Of a stretch of DNA of 46,555 nucleotides, positions 21,193-30,879 are shown piece by piece. The stretch's first letter is position 1. Each line of letters begins with the position of its first letter. Origin of the DNA: Amanita rubescens. Taxonomy: Eukaryota; Basidiomycota; Agaricomycetes; Agaricales; Amanitaceae. The stretch is taken from positions 1 to 46,555 of the forward strand of contig WION01000411.1 in assembly GCA_015039365.1 (NCBI GenBank), in the 5' to 3' direction. Position numbers and translations under genes: made by a program. The notes under the pieces are model-generated. The model was not told the DNA's origin. It worked only from the letters and a program-made list of their open reading frames with translations, and ran no database searches.

Positions 21193-21639
21193 TGTTAAAG
21201 TTATCTTATCCAATCATATAAGATAACGTATATCTTATCTTATCTCATATAAGATAACACATCATATCTTATCCTATAGATTAGGATATACAGATTAGAT
21301 GTACATATACATACATAGGATATTCGATATATCCTATAGTCACTTGCGTCATCCCATTACTGCGGTAGACGCGTCATAGCTGTGCTAGACGTCATATCAT
21401 ACGTCATGCACAGCTCTTCCTCTATTTACTATACTTTGTACTTATTAGGATACTAGTAGTATATAAGACTACCTGTACGTAGGTACAAAAAAGAACCTTC
21501 CTTCTCCTCTTACCACCACATCCTATATCCATAGGATAGTGAGTTATCGTTCGAGGTCGTCACCGCCACTCTACACTCCACTCTAAGTAAGTATTCACTT
21601 TAACACTTAGACGCTGCGCTGCTGGGCGTATCTTCATCA
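21193..21639 (+). repeat. 3' LTR of the gag-only element
   Basis: Direct repeat of 13850-14296, followed by CACAT, the second half of the target duplication. Confidence 0.92.
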
Positions 21640-21672
21640 CACATGAGCAACGAGTCACAGGCATCACTTTTT
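21640..21672 (+). mobile_element. Plus-strand copia 3' fragment (right half)
   Basis: CACATGAGCAACGAGTCACA and following bases match the minus strand near 5480-5510. This is the continuation of the copia fragment that ends at 13849. Confidence 0.8.
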
Positions 21673-23457
21673 TCTTTCCCCATCTCACCTTGGCCATGTT
21701 CTCCATTTTTTTTTGGGACCTTGAATGAATGACAACCTCAACATTTGAAACAGACTGAGCAAAAAGCTCTTCCATTGATATTTCAATATTTTCTCATTCC
21801 CAAAAACGTTGGTAACATATGTGCTGATCCAATCTGTCACAGGTTGCATCACGTTGTCTCCTGATCCCAAACTCAGTTACTGCCACATAGTTCTGTATAA
21901 CCGCTGTCGATGGGCATCTATTTACCGATCTCTCCATGTAACCTTAAGAAATGAAGCAGACTGAGCAAGAAGAATGGACAGACCGGTACAGTATTGCTAC
22001 ACACGTGGTTAGGCATTTGTATAGTCTTCAATATATTACTATCGTTTGGGCATGAATCTTAAGACTTACACTTGAACCAAACAATCATTGTCCAGTCCTT
22101 CGAGAATTGAAGCAGAATGAAAAATGAACAGAATTGCTATCATGCTACAAACTTTGTGATGTATTCATGACCTATCCCACGTAACGCTTTCCTCCTCACA
22201 AATGTTGGGTGTAGTCCTGGATGCGGCAAATATTGAACCTCACCTTGTTGGGCCAGTTAACACCGCCAGAGTTGTACTAGGGGTGTCAATAATGAACTTG
22301 CGTGATCCTTAGCTTCAATGACCTTAAAGTGTGACCATTCGAGTGCGAGTGAGATCGGCTGCAAGCGCTCCTCTGAAAGCTACCTAACTTTAAAAAAAAA
22401 TGGATACTTGCCTTGTTATCCCAACCGGATCTTACCCAATTACTCCATCTTCACCATAATGCCTACTCCGGCCATCATCACCACCTTTTTCAGATAAACT
22501 GGACCTCAAGCATCCTCTCTTTTGGTGGAAACGTCTTAGGTGCAGCTAGTGTGCGACACATACCCATCTTGGCAGTTGATGTCGCACTCCTCTTGGATCT
22601 GGAAAACATCCATTAGCATATCTTTGTTATCATATATAACAGCTGTGCATTTCATCTATCTTGTGTTAGATTTGTAGTAGAAGAGAATAGGATGCTTACT
22701 GGTTGTTGCACCATTGGTCATGATTGCAATATATATAGATCACTTCAAGGGATACTGCTTTATTGCAATTTGTCAGCCAAGTTGAACTAGCTGAAAGACA
22801 GGGTTGTTGAATATGACAACTAGGATGACTATGTCTTGGACGGTAAAGACTTCCTCTACAAGCGAAACGTTCTCCATGCAGCCTTGGCAGATGTTTTCAA
22901 GGAAATTAGGCTCATGAAGAAGCTTTGACAATTACCATTGCTAACTTGTTTGCCTCTTCAACAACACAAATGACTTGGCATCACAGACAATGCAACTTTG
23001 GGTGCTATTCGTATTGTTTTTTTTTTTTTTTTTGACTACATCCTCAACTCTCCCTCCTTTGCCTATCATCCCTCTCAATCCAGCCACATCTGACTGCACT
23101 CACCATTGGGGCTGCATTCATCTATGACCTCCCATCCACCACCACAGCCACCACCCACCCTCCTTTTGTCTCCCGTGCACACCAATAACCCAGTTTCAGT
23201 CTACTTTTTGCACTGTGTCAGGGCAGGGTTTTGAATGGAATGTATGTAAGCCATAGCTATTGGCTGCTATATATGCGATGGTGTTGGAAGGTGCATTACA
23301 TCAGCTCCATCCCATCTCCGACTGTAAGAGCGTCCTCAATTTTTCAATTGCTTTGTACATATACATTGGATTCAGGGGTACTCTAGAACGGACATGTATG
23401 GGTGAAAATGATCAAGACCTGGTACAGGGACAATGAATTTTATGTGCCATTTGACGT

Positions 23458-23975
23458 CTAAGTGCTCAGGAATGTAGGAAGGCAGAGAATCTCAGATGCA
23501 CCTAACCCAACAAAAACTGTCACCAACTTGACGACATTCTGACTTGCATTCGCAGTGAGCAGCTTGCAATTGGTTGTTCTCCCAACCGTGAACAATCTCC
23601 CAGCCTCTTTCCTCATATTTTTTGAAAATTTCTGATGTTCTGCTTTCCCATGGACCACACATGAGTGTCTGTTTGTCACCCAAGGTGAGACATGGATAAA
23701 ATGAATAGGCATGATATGGTGTAATGATGTTCATTACGCATGCTAATTCTTGGGTTTCCATTTTGTCATGAAAGATTGGTTCAACACTCACTAGAATGGA
23801 AATCAAGGATGGCTAAAAGGGGCATATGCTTCATTGCTATGATTTGTACAACCTTTTCAATCATCGTCTTTTCGTAGCTGACAATCTGTTCAATTTGATT
23901 TGCTGGGTAGAAATTGACAGTGTCAGCCTCTTGCATTCCTCCTCTCGTTTGCTCTTTCTGGTAGCCAAACTCCAA
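23458..23975 (-). pseudogene. Unrecognised decayed protein-coding block
   Basis: Two overlapping minus-strand frames. 23975-23781 contains EADTVNFYPANQIEQIVSYE; 23806-23492 contains YSFYPCLTLGDKQTLMCGPW, then YEERGWEIVHGW and a Cys-rich CECKSECRQVGDSF. The codon pattern looks protein-like, with a frame break and no start that can be defended. I do not recognise the family. Confidence 0.3.
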
Positions 23976-24680
23976 CTACCATTTTTCTGTGCACCCAAAC
24001 TGGTCAGAGGGCATGTAGATATCTAAATCCAATTTGGGGAAAAGGACCTGAGTGAAGAATTGCAATGCAGATGAGCTGCTTATGATAGACATGTCGAGAA
24101 AGTGCTGAACACCATCCGAGGTGTTGAAATATGGCAAAAGTACTCAGTTGATGTTAAGCGTCATTTGAAAATATGCTTTACCCAAATCATGCAAATGATG
24201 GGATGTTTGCATCAACGCAGTCAAGTCAACTACATCTATCATGTCCATGATTGTAAACCATATTTTGGCAGCACATCTGAAAATTCACTTTAGTCAGCAC
24301 CCAGCAATCATCTAGAACTGAAGATGCATCAATACTGGAATGAACAGTTCATGGTGGATACGGGAATGAAACAGAAATAGGGGTTTTTGTCAGGGGCAGA
24401 GGAGGAAAGGATATGGATGTGTCTCAGGTCTCATCTCAGGGGGAACAAGACAATCACAAATGATGTTCAGGTGGACAACATACGGCAAGTGTAAGCTGTT
24501 GTGAAAATGCACAATGATCTCACATCACTGTGAGGAAAGCTTACACCAATGGGTAGGAGCCTGAGGAGCGAGGAACATGACCTCTGGGAACAAATGAAGC
24601 AAATTGCTTTAGAACAGCATATATGATTCACAGGTGAGAAATCCTGAGCTAGATCCCTTGTCGGCCTACAACCTTCACAG

Positions 24681-24849
24681 TTGATCAATCCTCAACATCC
24701 AGTGCACATGAATTTCATTCATGCGCGATTCATAGAAAAACAAACTGCCAGACCAAATCATATTCACAATCTTATTTACAACCCCGAGAACAAGACAATG
24801 GTATGTGCTTATTACAGTGATGATGTTGAAGGCATATATGTGGTGTCCA
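24681..24849 (+). pseudogene. Unrecognised open frame cut by the hAT-like element
   Basis: Plus-strand frame from 24681 (HPVHMNFIHARFIEKQ, then NLIYNPENKTMVCAYY) runs to the insertion point of the hAT-like element. The sequence resumes at 33947, but the joined frame meets stops soon afterward. Function unknown. Confidence 0.25.
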
Positions 24850-25161
24850 TAGCGTTCAGAGGACCAGTCACAGGACCGTGACTGGACCGAATTGTGACCG
24901 GTGTTACAAACACGGTACGGACTCCTACGTTATGATTACATGACACGTCGGACATGCTTACTTTTTCGTATATGTCTATATCATCATCGCATCCCCATTA
25001 TGTTCATCAGACGGACTACCTCGTTCCCTTATCGATCCCCATTCCGTTTACCCTACGCCCAACCCCTTGTCTACACATGTACCATCCCTTATGCCCCCTG
25101 TTTTACTTATACTTGCTATCGCCCTTGTTCTACTTACGATACGGCTGTGTTTCTGTACATG

Positions 25162-25169
25162 TATATAAA
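25162..25169 (+). promoter_or_regulatory. TATA box of the gypsy LTR
   Basis: TATATAAA 33 bp before AAGTTCGACTTAA at 25195, the inferred 5' end of the transcript. Confidence 0.65.
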
Positions 25170-25194
25170 CCGATGTACTGTAACGTCGAACCTT

Positions 25195-25207
25195 AAGTTC
25201 GACTTAA
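25195..25207 (+). promoter_or_regulatory. Inferred transcript 5' end, self-primer
   Basis: AAGTTCGACTTAA is perfectly complementary to the 13 bases TTAAGTCGAACTT at the start of the internal region (25429-25441). In Tf1/sushi elements the mRNA 5' end folds onto the PBS, is cleaved and primes reverse transcription. Position relative to the TATA box fits. Confidence 0.6.
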
Positions 25208-25427
25208 CTGTCTAGTTTATCTTTGTCAATATCACATCTCATCTCGCCTAAAGAACGTCGTTTCTACTCCGTTCATTATCGCTCTCAGGGATAAGACTTC
25301 TTCTAGTCGTCTTATCACTTAGCCTATTCGTTCACCTATTGTTTGACTTGTCCGTTGGACTTAGTCTACTTTGTCAAACGCTCATAGCGTGGACACATCG
25401 TAGGTGGAGATTGACGTGATCATAACA

Positions 25428-25441
25428 ATTAAGTCGAACTT
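25428..25441 (+). other. Primer-binding site (self-priming type)
   Basis: ATTAAGTCGAACTT lies directly after the 5' LTR. It does not look like a tRNA 3'-end complement (no TGG), but 13 of its 14 bases pair with the inferred mRNA 5' end at 25195-25207. Confidence 0.6.
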
Positions 25442-25518
25442 ATCAAAACGATACCCGAGTATTACCTTGTTGGTGAAACACAAGATAACTATCGAACTTC
25501 CGGAGAACCGGCCCGTAG

Positions 25519-27264
25519 GATACCGGTCAGCCTGCAACAATTTCGGATCAACAGAGAACACCACCTAACCGTGCTATAAGAGGAACAAGAGGACATTATT
25601 ATCTAGATCACATCGCTATCTACAACGACCCTAAGGACCACCTTTGGAAATATTCAAAAGACCACAGTCTCGTATCAACATCAGAGTTTTGGATACCACA
25701 GAGAGCCAACAGGCCACCCAACAACGCATTCTATCATCGATTCAACGACAAATACTATCTCCTAGGATTTGAAGTAGAATTCGACGAAAATACTAAACGT
25801 TGGGGAGGATATAACCCAGGCCCTGAATCAGAACTCATATACGAATTTGTACCAGATGATTTCTTCAAAGGACCCAAGTGGATAGAAGGAAATCCAGATA
25901 ACTTGCCTGAAAACCTACAGCACAGAAGCGCAGTCTCTACACCGAAAGCAGCAGTCAAAACTACACCGAAAGGTAAAACTTTTGGAGTAACAGAAGAAAG
26001 CGAATCAGGAACCGAATCAAGTGACGAAAACCCCGATCAGCAATTCGAAAGTTCCAGTGACCTTTCCGAGTCGGAAGACAAAACTGTTCCAGACTTACTT
26101 AGCCCAATCGATTTCAACCCGTTTGAAACAGAACAGGAGAAACCGAATTCCCCAGGACTTCAGTACATAGAAGTCGATCCTAAACCTGATCCTAGTCCAG
26201 GACCACCAGTACCACCACAGAAACCGCCTACACCACCTCCAGAACCACCGACAGTTACAATGACAACACCAGCAATACAACCGATTCCTAGTCTCTTAGG
26301 AGAAATCCCTACCTTCACAGGAAAGCGATCTCAAGCACAGGATTTCATAGATCGAATGGAGCTATTCCTAGATCTCAATCCAGGTCGCATTAACACGGAC
26401 AGACTTAAAATCGGACTAACGTTATCTATGATAACCAACAAAGCTGAGAACTGGAGACGCAATCAAAACGACGATCTTAATGATGAAGCAAAGACGGAAA
26501 TAATATGGAACGACTGGACAGGATTCAAAACCAGATTCCTCAACAATTGGCAAGAAATAGATTCACCAGGAAACGCGTACACAGAACTAGTACAGCTTCA
26601 AAAGCGCAAAGACAAGAAAGGAAAATGAATCTCAATCCCGAAATACGTTGGTTTATTCAAAGAACTTATAAAGAAAGCTGGAATCACAGGCAGTGCCGCT
26701 ACCCACATGTTTGGACAAGGACTCGACGCCAACACGTACAGAGCAGTCGTAATGAGAGACCCCAAAAACTTGGACGAATGGTACGAAGGAGCACTCAGAG
26801 CATACAACGCCGAAACACGTATCGGCATTCTAGCAACCAACAGAGGAGGAACATCTTCACACAAACCCCCTCGAAACGAATGGGATATGGATCTCGATGC
26901 AATAATTCTTGGCGCGTTATCCAAGGATGAACGTACCCGACACATCCGCGATGGACTTTGTTTCATATGTCATAAACTGGACCACATGTCAGGGCAATGC
27001 CCCATGAGGAAGGATAAAGGATCTTACAAAGGAAAGAAGAAGTTTAATGGAAAGAAAGGAAAGAAATTCGCACACGGTCGTCATATTCGAGCAACCGAAA
27101 GGGATGACGATGGCAGTAACTATGAAGACGTCGAAGAGTCTAGCCAGCAAGAACAAGAAGAAGAAGAAGACACTAGTGACAGAACGATACGCGCTATGTT
27201 AAAGAAACTCTCTCCAGATCAACGCATCAACCTCCTTATCAACGCAGATAAACCGGATTTTTGA
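25519..27264 (+). pseudogene. gypsy gag (one in-frame stop; start uncertain)
   Basis: Open from 25519 in one frame, but the first in-frame ATG is 26260 (MTTPAIQPIPSLLGEIPTFT). Before it lie a basic/aromatic stretch, an acidic Ser/Glu-rich stretch and a Pro-rich run (around 26190-26245). From 26260 the capsid (retrotrans_gag) fold follows: FTGKRSQAQDFIDRMELFLD to WNDWTGFKTRFLNNW. A TGA at 26626-26628 interrupts it, and the same frame continues IPKYVGLFKELIKKAG. The zinc knuckle CFICHKLDHMSGQC (26959-27000) matches CX2CX4HX4C, with a Lys-rich stretch after it. It ends at TGA 27262-27264. The conserved frame either side of the stop suggests a recent nonsense change. Gag forms the particle and binds RNA. 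Confidence 0.8.
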
Positions 27265-27275
27265 CAGTGGGACAC

Positions 27276-29888
27276 ATGTCAGTGGATGCTTGTCCCATAA
27301 CTTCGGATTCAACTCCAAAGGACGATCTTTCGATATCACCTGTAATAGTACGTTCTATTTCAAGCAATCGATTATCTATTCCCCTCGAAGTTGAAACCGA
27401 AGACAACACTGAATCAATGACTGCACTGGTCGACAGCGGTGCAGAAGGTTTATTTATTAACTCATCAATCGCGCACAAATGGAGAAGAAAGAAACTCGCA
27501 AAACCAATCCGAGTCAAAAACGTTGACGGCACATATAATACGAATGGAGAGATTTCTGACAAGTGTTTGATCACCATCAATATCAATGGAAAGAAGATGA
27601 CCGAATGGTTCTTGGTCACTTCGCTTGGCGATCAAAACTTGATACTGGGGCTTCCGTGGCTCGAGAAGCATGACCCAATCATAAGCTGGAGGAATAGAAC
27701 TCTGGAGTTCCGTAACTCCAAAGAAGACGAATGGAAGGCATCAATACGGAGCATCTTGCATCGACTCGATGAAGAAGCAATGCCTAAATGGGAAGAAGAC
27801 GTCGTAATTCGGTATTTGTTGTCACACAAAGGACCAGAAGAGAAGAGTCTACGTTGGAAACCACCATTTGAAGATATAGGAAGATGGACAGAAGAAGATT
27901 ATGACGAGATCACGATTAATCGCTATTCACCAGCTCAACAAATGGAACATAAGTACAACACCGATCAGAAGGAAATCACGCTACCTCCTGAGTATCTCGA
28001 ATGGAAAGAGATATTTGAAAAACAAGCGTCAGAACGATTCCCAGACCGAAGATCATGGGATCACGCAATTGAACTTCGCGAAGATTTTATACCAAAGAAA
28101 GGGAAGATCTACCCAATATCACCATTACAACAAAATACGCTTGACGAATGGATCAAAGAACAATTAACTAAAGGATATATACGACCATCCAAATCTCCGC
28201 AGGCAGCGCCATTCTTTTACGTCGAAAAGAAGGACAGCAAAATACTCAGACCCTGCCAAGACTACCGATACTTGAACGAACATACGAAACCAAACTCCTA
28301 CCCCTTACCACTCATATCCGATCTGATGCTACAACTTAAAGGATCACAATACTTTACGAAACTGGACATCAGATGGGGATACAACAACGTTCGTATCAAA
28401 GAAGGAGACGAATGGAAAGCCGCATTCATCACAAATAAAGGACTATTCGAACCGACAGTTATGTTCTTCGGATTACGCAATTCACTGGCAACATTTCAAG
28501 CAATGATGGACGATTACTTCAGGGACTTCATGAACGAAGGATGGATCGCCATTTACATGGATGACATCTTGATACACGCGCGCAACAAACAAGAACTCAA
28601 GAAAAGAACAAAGCTAGTACTCGCAAAACTGAAAGAACACGATCTTTACCTGAAACTTGAAAAATGCAAATTTGCTGCCGAAGAAGTGGACTTCTTAGGC
28701 ATGATAATCACGAAAGACACGATAAAAATGGATCCAATAAAACTCGCTGGAATCAGAGACTGGCCCCCTCCGACGACAGTTAAACAAGTACGCTCGTTTC
28801 TTGGATTTGGAAATTACTACAGACGTTTCATATCCGGATTCGCGCACCTCGCACGACCCCTCCACGACTTAACGAAGAAAAACAAGATATGGGAATGGAC
28901 ACTAGAATGCAGAGTCGCCTTCGACTCATTAAAAGAAAGTTTCGTAACAGCACCAGTACTGAAGATGCCAGATGTTAATCAACCCTTCATACTTGAAACG
29001 GATGCATCTAAATGGGCTGTCGGAGCCGCCTTAATGCAAAAAGACGAAAACGGAGACTTACACCCTTGTGGATATCTCTCACATGCACTTACGCCTACTG
29101 AACGAAACTGGCAAATCTACGACCGAGAGCTCTTTGCCATAATTTACGCCCTTGACGAATGGAAATACCTACTGCTTGGAGCAGAACACACACTCACTAT
29201 ACACTGCGATCACAAAAACTTAACTTACTACCGCGCACCACAACGCCTCACAGCAAGACAAGCAAGATGGTGGAATAATCTCTCGAGATATAATTACCAA
29301 CTAATTCACGTACCTGGAGCAAAATTAACTCAAGCGGACGCCTTATCCCGCCGACCTGATCACACTAATGGAGAAGAAGATGACGAAACAGTCACAATGC
29401 TCCCTGACTCATTATTCATTCAAGTCATCGCCGAAGATCTCCGAGATCAAGTTAAAAACGCAACTCAAACAGATGAGTTTGCTGAAACTATTAGAAGATG
29501 CTTAAAGGAGAAAGGAACAGCGCCCCTCCGCACAGCAATCACCGATTGGACCGAAGACGACGGAATTATTCTATTCAAGAACAAAGCATACGTTCCAATG
29601 AACTCCGATCTTCGCCGATCTATTATTAAAGAATACCACGAAGCACCGAGTGCAGGACACCCCGGATTCTTCAAAACTCTTAGCCTACTAAGAGAACACT
29701 ATTGGTGGCCTAGAATGACAACACTTGTCAAAAGTTTTATCGACGGATGTCTTACCTGTCAACAGATGAAACCTAATACGCACCCCACCGCCGCACCCCT
29801 AATGCCAATTAAATCCCACGCACACCGACCATTCCAACAGATTACTATGGATTTCATCACCGATCTACCGCCTAGTGACGGTTTTTGA
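27276..29888 (+). CDS. gypsy pol, first part: protease, RT, RNase H, integrase N-terminus
   Basis: The frame opens at 27252, overlapping gag by 13 nt in the -1 frame; the first ATG is 27276. Protease active site ALVDSGAEG (about 27432). RT: LDEWIKEQLTKGYIRPSKSP, LRPCQDYRYLNEHT, KLDIRWGYNNV and the catalytic YMDD (28554-28565). FGLRNSLATFQ has Leu where Pro is usual. RNase H: ILETDASKWAVGAAL (about 28990) to DCDH-type HCDHKNLTYY. Integrase zinc region: HEAPSAGH then CLTC (about 29637-29765), and the first catalytic Asp in MDFITDLP (about 29850). The frame ends at TGA 29886-29888 within integrase, where GGTTTTTGA shifts into the next frame. Length and order are normal for a chromovirus. Confidence 0.9.
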   Translation: MSVDACPITSDSTPKDDLSISPVIVRSISSNRLSIPLEVETEDNTESMTALVDSGAEGLFINSSIAHKWRRKKLAKPIRVKNVDGTYNTNGEISDKCLITININGKKMTEWFLVTSLGDQNLILGLPWLEKHDPIISWRNRTLEFRNSKEDEWKASIRSILHRLDEEAMPKWEEDVVIRYLLSHKGPEEKSLRWKPPFEDIGRWTEEDYDEITINRYSPAQQMEHKYNTDQKEITLPPEYLEWKEIFEKQASERFPDRRSWDHAIELREDFIPKKGKIYPISPLQQNTLDEWIKEQLTKGYIRPSKSPQAAPFFYVEKKDSKILRPCQDYRYLNEHTKPNSYPLPLISDLMLQLKGSQYFTKLDIRWGYNNVRIKEGDEWKAAFITNKGLFEPTVMFFGLRNSLATFQAMMDDYFRDFMNEGWIAIYMDDILIHARNKQELKKRTKLVLAKLKEHDLYLKLEKCKFAAEEVDFLGMIITKDTIKMDPIKLAGIRDWPPPTTVKQVRSFLGFGNYYRRFISGFAHLARPLHDLTKKNKIWEWTLECRVAFDSLKESFVTAPVLKMPDVNQPFILETDASKWAVGAALMQKDENGDLHPCGYLSHALTPTERNWQIYDRELFAIIYALDEWKYLLLGAEHTLTIHCDHKNLTYYRAPQRLTARQARWWNNLSRYNYQLIHVPGAKLTQADALSRRPDHTNGEEDDETVTMLPDSLFIQVIAEDLRDQVKNATQTDEFAETIRRCLKEKGTAPLRTAITDWTEDDGIILFKNKAYVPMNSDLRRSIIKEYHEAPSAGHPGFFKTLSLLREHYWWPRMTTLVKSFIDGCLTCQQMKPNTHPTAAPLMPIKSHAHRPFQQITMDFITDLPPSDGF

Positions 29889-30879
29889 TTCTATCTTTGT
29901 CGTGGTCGACCAAGGACTTTCAAAGGGAGTAATTCTATGTCCCTGTAATAAAACCATTACATCAGCCGAAACCGCCGACCTCTACATCAAAGAAGTTTTC
30001 AAGAACTTCGGATTACCAGACATCATGATATCTGACAGAGGACCGCAATTCGCAGCAAAAGTCTTCAAAGGGATAACCAAAACACTTCAGATCAAACACA
30101 AAATGAGCACCACCTTTCACCCTCAAACAGATGGACAAACAGAACGCTATAACGCCGTACTTGAAGTATACCTCCGCATATTCTGCGCCTATGAACCAGA
30201 CAAATGGAACAAGATACTTCCTATTGCACAATTTGCTCATAATTCTAGAATGCATGAAGAACTAAAACAATCACCGTTCTATCTCATGTATGGATCTAAC
30301 CCTGTGGCACTACCCCAGGTTACAGAACAATCAGCTACCCCTGTAGCAGATGAACGCATCAGACTCCTGATCAAAGCAAGAGAAGAAGCTCTGGCAGCAC
30401 ACGATCTTGCACGCCTCAAAATGGCACAACGAACGATGAAACACTCTAAACCGTTCAAAGAAGGAGAAAAGGTTTGGCTAGATTCAAAGAACCTACGCAT
30501 TCCTTATCAATCACGTAAACTCGCACCTAAACGAGAAGGACCCTTCAAGATAAAGAAAGTCTTAGGACCTGTCACCTATCAATTAGACTTACCAAAACAA
30601 TGGAAGATACACAGCGTTTTCCACGCATGTCTACTATCACCATTCAAAGAAACAGAATTCCATGGACCTAATGACATGCGTCCACCGCCCGATCTAATAG
30701 AAGGATCAGAAGAATATGAAATAGAAGCTATTCTCGGACACCGAAAGATCGGACGTCAATTACAGTTTCTCGTCAAATGGAAAGGCTATGATACAAGTGA
30801 AAATACTTGGGAACCCCAAAGGAACTTGTCAAACGCTGAGGATATCCTTGACGAATATAAGAAACGCAGGAAACTCTGA
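29875..30879 (+). CDS. gypsy pol, second part: integrase core and chromodomain
   Basis: Continues integrase in the +1 frame from the T-run at 29882-29886 (DSIFVVVDQGLSKGVI). ISDRGPQF gives the second catalytic Asp (30034), and TDGQTERYNAVLE the Glu. Then come the WNKILPIAQFAHN and SPFYLMYG blocks and the GPFKIKKVLGPVTYQLDLP SH3-like region. The chromodomain follows at about 30715-30860 (YEIEAILGHRKIG, FLVKWKGYDTSENTWEP). Chromodomains guide integration to methylated-histone chromatin. It ends at TGA 30877-30879, immediately followed by the ATG of the next ORF. The ATG at 29875 is probably fortuitous; translation should come from the upstream frame. Confidence 0.9.
   Translation: MTVFDSIFVVVDQGLSKGVILCPCNKTITSAETADLYIKEVFKNFGLPDIMISDRGPQFAAKVFKGITKTLQIKHKMSTTFHPQTDGQTERYNAVLEVYLRIFCAYEPDKWNKILPIAQFAHNSRMHEELKQSPFYLMYGSNPVALPQVTEQSATPVADERIRLLIKAREEALAAHDLARLKMAQRTMKHSKPFKEGEKVWLDSKNLRIPYQSRKLAPKREGPFKIKKVLGPVTYQLDLPKQWKIHSVFHACLLSPFKETEFHGPNDMRPPPDLIEGSEEYEIEAILGHRKIGRQLQFLVKWKGYDTSENTWEPQRNLSNAEDILDEYKKRRKL

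Larger units (their letters stand above)
13850..21639 (+). mobile_element. Non-autonomous LTR retrotransposon (gag-only, LARD-like)
   Basis: Bounded by 447-bp direct LTRs (13850-14296 and 21193-21639) that differ at about eight positions by eye. Each begins TGTTAAAGTTATC and ends in CA. Perfect 5-bp target duplication CACAT (13845-13849 and 21640-21644). The flanks rejoin into continuous copia sequence also seen near 5480-5560. Internally: a possible tRNA-iMet-type primer site, a ~1-kb leader, a gag-like ORF (15325-15744) with decayed continuation to 16481, then about 4.7 kb of AT-rich DNA without any long ORF or RT, integrase or protease motif. A purine tract precedes the 3' LTR. It would need enzymes from a related element; the copia-type gag and primer site point to a Ty1/copia helper. 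Confidence 0.85.
21673..24849. other. Decayed region without confident genes
   Basis: Scattered protein-like frames with stops. Minus 21685-21870 contains TDWISTYVTNVFGNEKILKY. Plus about 22500-22615 contains KHPLFWWKR, a weak echo of hAT transposase C-termini. Plus about 22835-22925 contains DGKDFLYKRNVLHAALADVF. A run of about 19 T lies near 23017-23035. No RNA genes or intact elements seen. At its right edge the hAT-like element inserted at GGTGTCCA (24842-24849). Confidence 0.35.
24902..25427 (+). repeat. 5' LTR of the gypsy element
   Basis: TGTTACAAACACGG to GATCATAACA; direct repeat of 32684-33208. U3 ends at the inferred transcription start near 25195. Confidence 0.95.

Noticed and set aside
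22500..22620. hAT transposase C-terminal domain
   Set aside because: Only a short HPLFWWK-like match with an in-frame stop; too weak to annotate as a gene.
24901..25215. Open frame inside the gypsy LTR (also at 32683-32949)
   Set aside because: It occurs in both LTRs, has shadow-like composition and crosses the TATA box and transcript start; it is regulatory DNA.
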